This document shows, piece by piece, positions 54,120 through 62,775 of a stretch of DNA of 64,000 bases. Position 1 is the stretch's first letter; each line of letters opens with the position of its first letter. Source of the stretch: Oscillibacter sp. 1-3 (lineage in GTDB: Bacteria; Bacillota; Clostridia; Oscillospirales; Oscillospiraceae); contig NZ_KE159703.1 of the NCBI RefSeq assembly GCF_000403435.2, forward strand, positions 985,033 to 1,049,032, read 5' to 3'. A model generated the notes under the pieces. It saw nothing but the letters and a program-made list of their open reading frames with translations, had not been told where the DNA came from and did no database searches. A program made the position numbers and the translations under genes.

Positions 54120-55694
54120 TCACAGATGCCGCCCGGCCAGCAGGCCGGTGAACTGCCCCTCTTGAATGGCGGGGACGCCGTTCACAAACACCCAGTCCAT
54201 GCCCTCCGCCAGCTGCTTTGGGCGCTGCCAGGTGCCGGTCTCATGAAGGTTCTCCAGGGCGAAGAGGCAGAGGTCCGCGTCTGCCCCCGCCTCAATTCTG
54301 CCCTTTTCGGTGAGGCCGAACCGGTCCGCCGGCTGGCGGGTGAGCTTGCGGACGGCCTCCTCCAGTGTCAGCACGCCCCGGTGCCGCACATAGGTTTCCA
54401 GCAGCCGGGGAAAGGCCCCGTATACCCTGGGGTGGGGCAGTCCCTCCGGATAGGTGGCATCGGAGATCACGCCGGAGAAGGGAGCGCGGAGGATGTCCTC
54501 CACATCCGCCTGGTGGGCGATGAAGTCAATCATGGACGGGCCGCACCGTTCCGCCGCCAACAGGTCGAACAGGGCGTCGTAGGGGTCCTTGCCCTGGCGG
54601 GCGGCGATGTCCGCCAGGGTCCGCCCCTCCCATTCCCTGTGCTCCGGCAGGCGGAGGGAGGCGGCGTGGATGTTCTCAAAGCCCACCAGGGCCGCGATGT
54701 TCTCAAAGTCCGTGCCCGTCTCCATTCTCCGGCGCATCCGCCGGCGGCACTCCGGATCTTGAAGGGCGGCGGTGAGGGCCTCCACGCCCCCGGCCTGAAA
54801 CTCCGGCGGCAGGACGTGGATCAGCTGGGTGGACCCGGCGGGGTAGGGGTAGGCGTCGCAGGTCACGTCCAGCCCCTCCGCCCTGGCGGCGGCGATCATC
54901 TCCAGCATTTGAGGCACGGCCTTCCGCCAGTTCCGCCGGCCGATGGCCTTCAAATGGCTGATCTCCACCGGGGTCTCCAGCGCCCGGGCCACGGCCAGCA
55001 TCTCCGCGAGAGCCGCAGTGACGCCGTCCCCCTCCTGGCGCATGTGGACGGTAATCACCCGCCCGGACCGGCGCAGAGGGGCCAGGGCCCGGATCAGCTG
55101 CTCTGTGGTGTAGAAGCACTCCGGGGCGTACCCCAGCCCCAGGGAGACGCCCAGGGCTCCGTCGGAGAGGGCCTCCTCCAGGGCGCCGTGAATCAGGCGG
55201 TACTCCCCGCCTGTCAGCGCACTGTCCCGGAAGCCCGCCGCGCAGGCGCGGAGAGTGCCCATGCCCGCCAGCATCCCGGCGTTCAGGGGCAGAGGCGTCC
55301 CGTTGGCCTGGCGGCGGTAGTCCGCCAGCCGGGGAAAGTCCGCCTCCGCCCGCCCCACGATGGGGGCCAGGTAGTCCAGCACCGTCTCCCGGAAGGGGCC
55401 GGACACCGGGGCCAGGGATAATCCGCAGTTGCCGTTTATGATGGTGGTGAGGCCCTGGGCCAGCTCCGCCCGTCCGAAGTCCGGACGGAGCAGGGCCGCG
55501 TCGGCGTGGCGGTGGATGTCGATGAACCCCGGCGTCAGAAGACGGCCCCGGCCGTCGACGGTGTGGGCGGCCTCCGCGCCGGAGAGGTCCCCCACGGCGG
55601 CGATTTTTCCGCCGGAGAGGGCGGCGGAGCCGGAATAGGCCGGAGTGCCGGAGCCATCCAGAATCCGGACATTTTGAATCAGGCAGTCAAACAT
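54120..55694 (-). CDS. N-acyl-D-amino-acid deacylase
   Basis: A 524-residue amidohydrolase that removes acyl groups from D-amino acids. Metal ligands: GFIDIHRHAD (H-x-H), Cys in INGNCGLSLAP, His in PVEISHLKAIG, and catalytic Asp in GVISDATYPEG. The region HPRVYGAFPRLLETYVR is characteristic of the D-aminoacylase group. It lies between cutC and a sodium symporter, which may bring in the substrate. D-amino acids could come from wall turnover. Confidence 0.9.
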   Translation of the reverse strand: MFDCLIQNVRILDGSGTPAYSGSAALSGGKIAAVGDLSGAEAAHTVDGRGRLLTPGFIDIHRHADAALLRPDFGRAELAQGLTTIINGNCGLSLAPVSGPFRETVLDYLAPIVGRAEADFPRLADYRRQANGTPLPLNAGMLAGMGTLRACAAGFRDSALTGGEYRLIHGALEEALSDGALGVSLGLGYAPECFYTTEQLIRALAPLRRSGRVITVHMRQEGDGVTAALAEMLAVARALETPVEISHLKAIGRRNWRKAVPQMLEMIAAARAEGLDVTCDAYPYPAGSTQLIHVLPPEFQAGGVEALTAALQDPECRRRMRRRMETGTDFENIAALVGFENIHAASLRLPEHREWEGRTLADIAARQGKDPYDALFDLLAAERCGPSMIDFIAHQADVEDILRAPFSGVISDATYPEGLPHPRVYGAFPRLLETYVRHRGVLTLEEAVRKLTRQPADRFGLTEKGRIEAGADADLCLFALENLHETGTWQRPKQLAEGMDWVFVNGVPAIQEGQFTGLLAGRHL

Positions 55695-55751
55695 GAAAAG
55701 CGCCTCCGCTGCTTGTTTTTGGTGATTATACCACAGGCGAGGGAAAAAGGG

Positions 55752-55779
55752 AAGCGGCGGTCCGCAAAGGCCGCCGCTT
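55752..55779 (-). terminator. Terminator after the symporter gene
   Basis: On the minus strand AAGCGGCGG pairs with CCGCCGCTT and is followed by CCCTTTTTCCC, 30 bases after the symporter stop. Confidence 0.8.
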
Positions 55780-55808
55780 GAAGCGTAGGTGCGTTGTCCG
55801 AAGAGGAA

Positions 55809-57263
55809 TCAGTCCTCCTCGTAGGCCAGCTCCGTAGTCTGGTTTTTGGGCGGGAAGACCTTGGAGAACACCAGGAAGAACACCAGCGCCACCACCAGGC
55901 CGGGAACGATGGGCTGGCTGACCTTCATGCCGAAGAGCACGTTGCCGGAGATCTTCTCCAGGTACACCACGATCACGGTGCCGGAGATCAGGGAGGCGAT
56001 GGTGCCCGCCAGGGACGCGCCCTTCCAGTAGTGTCCCAGCACATAGGGAAAGAAGGCGCCGGCGGCCCGGAGGGTGAAGCAGAACATCAGGATGGAGACG
56101 ATGCTGGAGGTGTTGAACAGGGCAATGCACCCGGCGGCCACGCCCACGATGGCCATGGTGACCTGAGTGACCCGCATGACCTCTTGGCTGGAGGCGCCGG
56201 GCTTGAGCACGGCGTGGTAAATGTCGTTGGCAAAAATGGAGCCGGCGCCCAGCAGGTCGGAGTCCGAGGAAGACATGGTAGCGGAGATGATGCCGGCGAA
56301 GAGCAGACCGCAGATCACGGCGGGCATGACCTCCATGGCCAGCACGGGCAGGGCGTAGCGGGCGCCCACGGAGGCGAACTCCTCAGAGCTGAACTTGCCC
56401 ATGTTAATCAGGGCCAGGGTGATGATGCCCAGGATCGCGGGGATGAAGGCGTAGATGAAGTTCACCAGGGCCGCCAGAATGGAGCCCTGCTGGGCGGCCT
56501 TGCCGTCCCGGGCGGCGTAGTAGCGGGAGACGGCCTCCTGGCCCACGGTGAAGGTGGCCACGTACATAACGGTCAGGGAGATCACCGCCATGGGGCTGTA
56601 ACCCTTGAACATGTCAAAGGTCTCTGCGGGGACGTTGGCCACAACGCTCTCCCAGCCGCCGGCCCGGTTCAGGGCGAAGGGAACGGCGATGATCATGCCA
56701 ATGACGATCAGGAACACCTGGATGAAGTCCGTCAGGGTCACGGACCACAGTCCGCCCATGATAGAGTAGGCGGTGACCACCACCACCACCACGATGACGG
56801 CGGTCTTGTAGCTGATGCCCAGCATGGTGGAGAGGATCACGGAGGAGGCGATGAACTGGCTGGCCGTCACGCCCACCAGGGGCAGAAGCATAATGACGGC
56901 GGTGACGATGCCGGCGCTCTTGCCGTAGCGGCGGCGGAAGTACTCGGGCACGGTCTTCACCGTTGCGGCCCGGAACTTGGGGGCCAGGAAGGTCAGGATT
57001 ACGAAGGCCAGGCCCATGGTGATGATGTACCAGGCAGCGGAGAGGCCGTGGCTCTCCATGCCCTGCTGCACAACGCCCAGGGAACTGCCGCCGCCGATCT
57101 CCGTGGCGGCCAGAGTGCCGGCCATCAGGAGGGGGCCCAGGCGGCGTCCAGCCACCATGAAGTCGGTGTTGGAGGTGATCTTCTTGGAGGAATACCAGCC
57201 GATGAACAGCATAATCAGCAGGTAGATCACCACGATTGCCGTGACGACAGGATTGAATTTCAT
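55809..57263 (-). CDS. Sodium:solute symporter (SSS family)
   Basis: A 484-residue transporter with about 13 membrane segments. Sodium/solute-site segments: GTLAATEIGGGSSLGVVQQG, MGGLWSVTLTDFIQVFLIV, TVGQEAVSRYYAARDGKAAQ and the conserved ISATMSSSDSDLLGAGSIFANDIY. Start ATG 57263 with GAAGGAGAACCAAC. The substrate is unknown; the next gene downstream is a D-aminoacylase, so an amino-acid derivative is plausible. Confidence 0.92.
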   Translation of the reverse strand: MKFNPVVTAIVVIYLLIMLFIGWYSSKKITSNTDFMVAGRRLGPLLMAGTLAATEIGGGSSLGVVQQGMESHGLSAAWYIITMGLAFVILTFLAPKFRAATVKTVPEYFRRRYGKSAGIVTAVIMLLPLVGVTASQFIASSVILSTMLGISYKTAVIVVVVVVTAYSIMGGLWSVTLTDFIQVFLIVIGMIIAVPFALNRAGGWESVVANVPAETFDMFKGYSPMAVISLTVMYVATFTVGQEAVSRYYAARDGKAAQQGSILAALVNFIYAFIPAILGIITLALINMGKFSSEEFASVGARYALPVLAMEVMPAVICGLLFAGIISATMSSSDSDLLGAGSIFANDIYHAVLKPGASSQEVMRVTQVTMAIVGVAAGCIALFNTSSIVSILMFCFTLRAAGAFFPYVLGHYWKGASLAGTIASLISGTVIVVYLEKISGNVLFGMKVSQPIVPGLVVALVFFLVFSKVFPPKNQTTELAYEED

Positions 57264-57290
57264 GTTGGTTCTCCTTCTCTTTTCATTCTC

Positions 57291-57548
57291 TTACGCGGGG
57301 AAAAAGATCGGGGGGACCAGACCCCGGTTGAACGACACCTCCTCTTCCGGTATTTTCCTCATCTTACATGATTTTCCGTCGGATGTAAAGACCTCATAAA
57401 GAAAGCCGTTTTCAGAAAAGATCAGCCGGCTGAACGTTTCCGCAGCGGCATGTGTGGCGATTGATGTTAAAGGAGTGCCGGCGCTACAATCAGGGCGATA
57501 AATCTCATTGCTGATAATACGAACATCATCTGTGATGACTGCTTGCAA
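57291..57548 (-). CDS. Uncertain small ORF
   Basis: An 85-codon frame starting at TTG, without a good ribosome site. The composition (AETFSRLIFSENGFLYEVFT) looks protein-like. It could be a remnant of a larger gene. No family is recognised. Confidence 0.3.
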   Translation of the reverse strand: MQAVITDDVRIISNEIYRPDCSAGTPLTSIATHAAAETFSRLIFSENGFLYEVFTSDGKSCKMRKIPEEEVSFNRGLVPPIFFPA

Positions 57549-57872
57549 ATATGAACTGTTTTTATCGCAATGTTACAGTAAGAGTTTTATTTTCAGGGGA
57601 CTTCGTCAGCTTTGCCGTTCTGCCGGAGAATCGATCGGCAGACATGGATGATTCTCTTTGCAATGCTGGCATTCTCCAAAAGAGGGATAGCGGAGCAGCC
57701 GTTTCTCTTTATAGACACTGGTGCAGCCCATGTGCTGTCTGCCCTGTCGGGTTCACAGCTGATCTCGCCAAATTCAATGCCGCCATATGCGTCACAGCCT
57801 GCGGGACAACAAAGCAGGCGTATCTGGCCCTGCAAAACCAACCTGCCTGAAAAAGTGCGGAGAATAGAAGTG

Positions 57873-57905
57873 AAGCCACGGAAATCAATTGGATTTCCGT
57901 GGCTT
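57873..57905. terminator. Perfect hairpin in the accessory gap
   Basis: AAGCCACGGAAATC-AATTG-GATTTCCGTGGCTT, a 14-bp stem. It lies 44 bases after the minus-strand remnant, which suggests a terminator for it. Confidence 0.75.
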
Positions 57906-57948
57906 TGGTGCGTTCTGAGGATTTCGCCTCCGGTCATGGCAAAATAGT

Positions 57949-58215
57949 TCACGCAGGGTTCAAATCCTTCCCTGTCAGTCCGCAGGTGTTCAGGAAATCC
58001 TGATAGGGCAGGCAGGGATAGGCGGGATAGAGCTCCCGGTTGAACAGGGCGTGCAGAATCTGGTCCAGGGCTTCCTCACCGCCCACAAGCTGTTCGGCCC
58101 TTAAAATTTTCAGAGGTAGGATGCGGACAGGATTTCCAAAGCGCAGCAATGCTTGCCGCGGATTCCCGTATGATGTAATATAAAAACAGACGGCACGGTC
58201 CGGTTGCGCTGTCAA
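57949..58215 (-). pseudogene. Likely C-terminal gene remnant
   Basis: An 88-codon frame whose second half has neighbour-like GC-rich codons and a coherent sequence (LRAEQLVGGEEALDQILHAL, then YPAYPCLPYQDFL). No proper start or ribosome site. A terminator hairpin follows downstream. The family is not recognised. Confidence 0.4.
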
Positions 58216-58258
58216 ACGGTCCAGTTACGTCAAGCGGCCTTATTTTCCGGGCCGTCTG
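58187..58258 (+). promoter_or_regulatory. Candidate LytTR binding repeats and leader hairpin
   Basis: ACGGTCCGGTT (58195-58205) and ACGGTCCAGTT (58216-58226) are direct repeats with a 21-bp period, the spacing of known LytTR sites. They are enclosed by CAGACGGC (58187-58194) and GCCGTCTG (58251-58258), which can pair. The regulator gene begins 30 bases downstream. Confidence 0.5.
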
Positions 58259-58287
58259 AGCGAGTAAACACATAGGGGAATATTGGT

Positions 58288-59007
58288 ATGATTAGAACGG
58301 CAATTTGTGATGATGAACCCCGGACCCGCGCCTATCTGAAGGCATTGATTCAAGCGCAGCCCTGTCCCTGTGAGATTGTGGAGTACACATCCGCCGGCGA
58401 GTGTCTTGCGGACGGACGGGAGATCGACCTGCTCCTCTTGGATATTGAGCTGGACGGCGCCGGTCCAGACGGGATGGCCCTGGCCGGCCAGATCAGAGGG
58501 CGGCCGGCCGCCGCCCAGCCTGTCATTATATTTGTAACCGGCTATGAGCGGTATGTGTTCGATGCCTTTGACGTGGGGGCGTTCCAATACCTGCTCAAGC
58601 CGGTGGACGAGGAAAAATTTGCCCGGGTCTTTGCCCGCGCCGCCGCGCAGATCGAGGCCGGACGGGCAGTCAAGGTCCGCACGCTCACGGTTCAATCGGC
58701 GGGCGTCAGCCGGACTGTTCCGCTGGACAGCATCCTCTACATCGAAAGCAGCAATCACAAGGTTGTACTGCATTTGAAGGACGGGGAGTTTTCCTGCTAC
58801 GGGAAGATCCGGGACCTGGAGGTGGAGCTGGGAGAACAGTTCTGCCGCATCCACAAGGGGTATCTGGTCAACCTCGCCTATGTGGAGGGGTACAGCAAAA
58901 AGGAGCTGACGCTGGCCGGCGGAGAGATACTGCTGATTTCCAAGTATAAATATCAGGATTTTGTGAAAGCGCATCTCCGCTTCCTGAAAAAAGGAGCCGC
59001 CCTATGA
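58288..59007 (+). CDS. LytTR-family response regulator
   Basis: A 239-residue AgrA/LytR-like regulator. The receiver has ICDDEP at residue 6-11, the phospho-Asp in LLLLDIELDG (about 52) and Lys in YLLKPVDEE. The LytTR DNA-binding domain covers about 135-235 (LYIESSNHKVVLHLKDGEFS, FCRIHKGYLVNLAYVEGYSK). ATAGGGGAATATTGGT precedes the ATG. It overlaps the kinase gene by four bases. Such systems often control peptide signalling or bacteriocin loci. Confidence 0.93.
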   Translation: MIRTAICDDEPRTRAYLKALIQAQPCPCEIVEYTSAGECLADGREIDLLLLDIELDGAGPDGMALAGQIRGRPAAAQPVIIFVTGYERYVFDAFDVGAFQYLLKPVDEEKFARVFARAAAQIEAGRAVKVRTLTVQSAGVSRTVPLDSILYIESSNHKVVLHLKDGEFSCYGKIRDLEVELGEQFCRIHKGYLVNLAYVEGYSKKELTLAGGEILLISKYKYQDFVKAHLRFLKKGAAL

Positions 59008-60383
59008 GCGAGACGGGATTTCGGATGTTCAACCAGGCGTTTTCAATCGGTGCGGAGCTGCTGTATGCCGGTTTGCTCACCGCCTTTTTCCGCCCGTTTA
59101 TACCACAGGACGGAAGGCTGCGAAGGCTGCTCCTTGTCTTTTCCGTCGATCTCCTTTTTGAACTGGTCTGCAATTGGGCGGCGCTTCCCCAGGGCTCCTT
59201 TGGCGTGATTTTGACGGCAATGCTGCTGGCAGTTTCCGGGTGCATCCGTCTGGAGAGAGCCCTGGCGTTCCTCCTGACACTGCTCTATTTCAACGCCAGG
59301 ATTTCCAGCGGCCTGATGGTGGAGAGCCTGTATTTCATCCTGGAGCGGTCGCTGCCCCTCCCCGCGGAACCGCTGGAGGCGGTCTTTTTCCGAGCCGCTG
59401 TTCTGGTGACGCTGTTCCTGCTGTCCCACGCCGTCCTGTTTGCCGCCATGCTGTACGCTCTTCAGCGCCGGCTCCAAAAACGGCAGATACACCTCCGATG
59501 GAGGGAGCTGTGCTGCCTCGGCCTGGTGCCGGCGGCGGGGATTCTATTTGGACAGGTGATTTCCCGGCTGCTGATTGAGTTTAAGGACGGTGTTCTGCTC
59601 CAGCTCTATGATAGGCACCCGGCGTTTTTGGCGGTGGTGCCGGTGCTGGCCCTGCTGTTCTATGCAGGGGCCTATCTGACCATTGTCTTTCAGCAGGGAA
59701 TGGCGGAGCTGCGGGAGGAACAGGCCGCTCATTATGTGGAATACCGTCAGACGCAGGCGATTCGGGCGCGTATTCATGAGGTGGAACAGTTTTATTCCCA
59801 GGTTCGCGGACTAAAGCATGAGATGCGGGGCCACTTGACCAACATCAAGGGATTGGTCCGGAGCGGCGAGTACGCCGGCCTGGAGGAGTATATCGCCAAA
59901 CTGGACAAGAGCATGAGCGGCTTTGCGCTGACGCTCCAGACGGGAAACCCGGTCACAGATGTGATTGTCAACGATGCGCAGCGGCGGAGCCTGGATCTGG
60001 GAATCCGTTTTCAGGCGGATTTCCGTTTCCAGCCGCTGGGAGCCTATGACGCCTTTGACGTGGGGATCATCCTTCAAAACCTGCTGCAAAACGCGGTGGA
60101 GGCCTGCGAGAAGGTGAAGGAGGGAGAGCGTTTTATTGTGCTGGCAGGAAAGAGAACGGGGCGCTTCTTCCTGATCGAGGTCAAAAACTCTTTTGCGGGC
60201 GAGGTGGTGTTGGGTCAGAACGGCTTGCCTGTCTCAACAAAAAAAGAAGATGTTTCCATGCATGGCATCGGCTTGTCCAACGTGCGCCGGGAGGCGGAGA
60301 AGTACATGGGAGAATTGGAGCTGAAAACAGAGCGGCAGGTATTTTCCGCAGCTGTTTTACTGCAGGAGAGAAGCGGTTTATGA
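59004..60383 (+). CDS. GHKL-type sensor histidine kinase (AgrC-like)
   Basis: A 459-residue kinase. Six to seven membrane segments fill residues about 10-235. The phospho-His is in GLKHEMRGHLTNIKGLVRSG; the N-box is LLQNAVEACEKVKEG and the G-box HGIGLSNVRREAEKY, as in AgrC-like GHKL kinases. It overlaps its regulator and the next gene (each by four bases), so all three are coupled. The sensed signal is unknown; no AgrD-like peptide or AgrB gene is seen. Confidence 0.92.
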   Translation: MSETGFRMFNQAFSIGAELLYAGLLTAFFRPFIPQDGRLRRLLLVFSVDLLFELVCNWAALPQGSFGVILTAMLLAVSGCIRLERALAFLLTLLYFNARISSGLMVESLYFILERSLPLPAEPLEAVFFRAAVLVTLFLLSHAVLFAAMLYALQRRLQKRQIHLRWRELCCLGLVPAAGILFGQVISRLLIEFKDGVLLQLYDRHPAFLAVVPVLALLFYAGAYLTIVFQQGMAELREEQAAHYVEYRQTQAIRARIHEVEQFYSQVRGLKHEMRGHLTNIKGLVRSGEYAGLEEYIAKLDKSMSGFALTLQTGNPVTDVIVNDAQRRSLDLGIRFQADFRFQPLGAYDAFDVGIILQNLLQNAVEACEKVKEGERFIVLAGKRTGRFFLIEVKNSFAGEVVLGQNGLPVSTKKEDVSMHGIGLSNVRREAEKYMGELELKTERQVFSAAVLLQERSGL

Positions 60384-60850
60384 ACAGGATGATTCAACCT
60401 CATTATAGAACAGGACTATACAATATCCTCACAGAGGCCTATGAAGTAAAGCGGCCTGGGACACAGGCCGGCAGTTTCCTCGATTTGGCGGCGCAGACCG
60501 GCAGAGGCGCGCCTGATGCGCCGGAAATCAGCGGCAGGCCGGAAATCACCGGCGGCTGCGGCGATTCCCCGGAGCGTGTGGCCGAGGTAAACAGAATCAA
60601 TGCCGAAAAGGCCGGGAAAAAGGCGGAACAGCAGCGGCAGTATCACGAGCAGTCGGCAACATGGCGCAGGGGCATTGCGGGAATGTACTGCAGAAACGGC
60701 GGCGCCGGGGAAGACCTTCTCCAATATTGGCGATTTGCTGAAAACCCGGCTGGCATCTGCCTCCGTGGTTACACAGGAAGCTTCTTTACCAGTGGGCACG
60801 AATATGTTTTTCCTCAATATGTGATGAAAAAAGGAAGGGTGAAACAATGA
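60380..60850 (+). CDS. Unknown protein sharing an N-terminal motif with the next gene
   Basis: A 156-residue frame starting four bases inside the kinase gene. Residues 26-44 (GTQAGSFLDLAAQTGRGAP) match the start of the next protein. After about residue 95 the frame turns into an odd, Cys/Trp-rich sequence, while another frame (to 60824) reads more smoothly (SNIGDLLKTRLASASVVTQE). A frameshift around 60650-60700 is therefore possible. It ends in ATGA over the next start. No signal peptide or known domain. Confidence 0.55.
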   Translation: MNRMIQPHYRTGLYNILTEAYEVKRPGTQAGSFLDLAAQTGRGAPDAPEISGRPEITGGCGDSPERVAEVNRINAEKAGKKAEQQRQYHEQSATWRRGIAGMYCRNGGAGEDLLQYWRFAENPAGICLRGYTGSFFTSGHEYVFPQYVMKKGRVKQ

Positions 60851-61854
60851 GCAATACCATTCAGCCAAGCTTCGGAACGCAGACATGCGGCGCCCCCGCA
60901 AAGGCCCGCGAAACAAAGCGGACCGGGGCAAAACCCGGCAGCTTTCTTGATCTGGCAACGCAGGCCGGCCGGGGCAGGACCGACACGTTTACGGCCGGCC
61001 CGGGCGGGATTACAGGCGTGGCGGATGCGCCCGCAGGTTTGATGATGGATTCAGCGGTTCGGTCCGGCGGGCAGGTTCGGACCGAGGGCGTGGAGGCGGC
61101 GGAGGCTCCATCTCTGGAAACCATGCTGAAAGCGAAATATCCCAACATCCATTACCATGTTTTTGACGCCGGCAGCGGCTATTGGCGTACCAGGAACGAC
61201 TATCCCCACTATCTGCTGTATCAGGACGGGGACAAGGCGAAAGAAACGCTGGAGAACTGGCAGCCCGCCGGGGCCAATCCCTTTTACGGTTCCATAGACG
61301 GCAGGTTTATTGCCCCAAAGGAGATTCGCGCCCTGGGCAGCGTCCCGCCTGGGAGCAAAGCCGTGGTCATTCATCCCAAGGTGCAGGAGCGCATGGAGCA
61401 GGACCCGGCCTACGCCCAGGAGATTTTTGCGAGGATCGACACCTGGTTTGCCTTTGACAAGGCGCGGAACGAGGCTATCATACCTGGAAGTACATGGGAT
61501 ATGTCCCAGGCCGTTGCCATCGGTGAGGACGGCAATATCTGCAACGCCTGTTCTTCCAGCGGCGGCGGTGAGATCACGTTCTCCAAGAGCGGCTCTGACG
61601 ATGAAGAGAGCTGGTGGGATTTGCGTATGGCCCGCCACGCCGAGTTTATGAAGCTGTTGGTGGAAAAGCAGATTCAACGGCATATTCAGGCTTCTGAGGC
61701 GGCCGCGTCCGCAGCGGCAAAGTCCCAGCTTGCCTCCATGCTGAGCGGCGGGAGGCTGCAGGAGATTTTCGGAAGTGAGATTGCCGGGGTCCCGACGGAG
61801 ACAGTGCTGGCGATCACGCAATCCCGGATTTGGAGCGGTGGTGCGATCTTTTGA
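60847..61854 (+). CDS. Unknown protein, DUF6033-like
   Basis: A 335-residue soluble protein. The N-terminal 120 residues are low-complexity with the shared motif GAKPGSFLDLATQAGRG. The folded part has NIHYHVFDAGSGYWRTRNDY, AVVIHPKVQERMEQDPAYAQ, NACSSSGGGEITFSKSGSDD and an Ala/Gln-rich helical end. From memory this resembles proteins labelled DUF6033 in gut clostridia; not verified. AAGGAAGGGTGAAACA precedes the ATG. It is the last gene of the LytTR operon and is followed by a strong terminator. Confidence 0.75.
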   Translation: MSNTIQPSFGTQTCGAPAKARETKRTGAKPGSFLDLATQAGRGRTDTFTAGPGGITGVADAPAGLMMDSAVRSGGQVRTEGVEAAEAPSLETMLKAKYPNIHYHVFDAGSGYWRTRNDYPHYLLYQDGDKAKETLENWQPAGANPFYGSIDGRFIAPKEIRALGSVPPGSKAVVIHPKVQERMEQDPAYAQEIFARIDTWFAFDKARNEAIIPGSTWDMSQAVAIGEDGNICNACSSSGGGEITFSKSGSDDEESWWDLRMARHAEFMKLLVEKQIQRHIQASEAAASAAAKSQLASMLSGGRLQEIFGSEIAGVPTETVLAITQSRIWSGGAIF

Positions 61855-61876
61855 TGACTCCGCGCAAGCAAAGCGG

Positions 61877-61910
61877 AAGGACAAGGCTCAGTTGAGCCTT
61901 GTCCTTTTTT
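61877..61910 (+). terminator. Terminator of the LytTR operon
   Basis: AAGGACAAGGCTCA-GT-TGAGCCTTGTCCTT followed by TTTT, 23 bases after the stop. Confidence 0.93.
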
Positions 61911-61949
61911 ATGCGGGTGATTGTTGGTGCAGCGACCGGATAGAGGCGC

Positions 61950-62440
61950 AGCGCTTTGCCATTTATCAAACAAGGCCTAATGACGAAATCCGGGACCGGA
62001 TAAATCCTGTTTTGCAGAATGACCGGGCAGTCTCCATCTCGACTTTCGGACTGGACGCTTACATTGCCGCCTATACCGGCGGAGAGGAGTACATAGATCA
62101 GCTGGTCCGTTATCTGGAAGGAAATATCCGCTATCTGGATGGCGTCTTAAAAGCGCATATGCCTAAAATTCGGCTGATTCAGCCGGAGGGAGCTTACCTG
62201 ATGTGACTGGACTGCCGGGGACTTGGTCTGGATAGTGAGCGGCTGGACGGCTTTTTTACCAATGAAGCGGAAGTGGGCCTGGACAAAGGCTTCTGGTTTG
62301 GTGAGGAAGGGAATGGGTTTATGCGTATGAATGTGGCCTGTCCGCGTTCAACGGTTGAGGAGGCTTTACGGCGGATTCAGTGCGTTTATCATACCCGTTT
62401 TCCACATGAGGCAAGAGAGGAAAAGCATAAACCGATTTAA
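61950..62440 (+). pseudogene. malY/patB C-terminal fragment with in-frame TGA
   Basis: C-terminal ~160 codons of a MalY/PatB-type PLP cystathionine beta-lyase. The N-terminal half with the PLP lysine is missing. The frame reads NDRAVSISTFGLDAYIAAYT, IRLIQPEGAYLM, then TGA at 62203-62205 where the family has Trp (YLVWLDFRGLG), and continues LDCRGLGLDSERLDGFFTNE and MRMNVACPRSTVEEALRRIQ to TAA 62440. It is a decayed remnant. Confidence 0.82.
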
Positions 62441-62444
62441 TTTT

Positions 62445-62508
62445 GAATGACCCCGCCCAATCTGAACAAGTTGAATGAAACTTGTCGCCTGGGTGGGGTC
62501 ATTCTATG
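62445..62508. repeat. Long imperfect palindrome at a transposase scrap
   Basis: GAATGACCCCGCCCA (starting 62445) pairs with TGGGTGGGGTCATTC (ending about 62508), and inside, ACAAGTT pairs with AACTTGT. It lies exactly between the malY remnant and the transposase remnant and may be a terminator or an element end. Confidence 0.6.
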
Positions 62509-62519
62509 CGTGAGAGCTC

Positions 62520-62722
62520 TGTGTACCAGGGCTTCCGCGCAGGTTCTGCCAGCGGACCGGGGCTATGAAATAAATGACATTCTGGCCTATGCAGCTTCAG
62601 CAGGTATGGAGACCGTAATGCCTCCCAAAAAGAACCGCAGGGAACAGCGCTGGTCAATAGCCGATGGCCGGAAGCGGGATGATCCATTGGAGATTTCTAA
62701 TATGGACTTTTATCAATCATAA
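62520..62722 (+). pseudogene. IS5-type transposase remnant
   Basis: The frame contains LPADRGYEINDILAYAASAG and METVMPPKKNRREQR, matching the region around the second catalytic Asp of IS5-family DDE transposases. Both ends of the transposase are missing. The remaining tail is unrelated. Confidence 0.75.
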
Positions 62723-62775
62723 TTGTATGATGGGATTCGGGGGGGATGTGCCCGAATGTCCGCCCCCGCCCTGGC

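Larger units (their letters stand above)
57264..58287. other. Accessory gap of about 1 kb with gene remnants
   Basis: Several overlapping open frames occur on both strands without ribosome sites. I accept only a likely C-terminal remnant on the minus strand (57949-58215) and list a weak ORF (57291-57548). A terminator hairpin lies at 57873-57905 and the LytTR promoter region at 58180-58287. Confidence 0.5.

Noticed and set aside
57593..57952. Overlapping ORFs on both strands of the accessory gap
   Set aside because: They lack ribosome sites, overlap each other, and cross a perfect terminator-like hairpin at 57873-57905.
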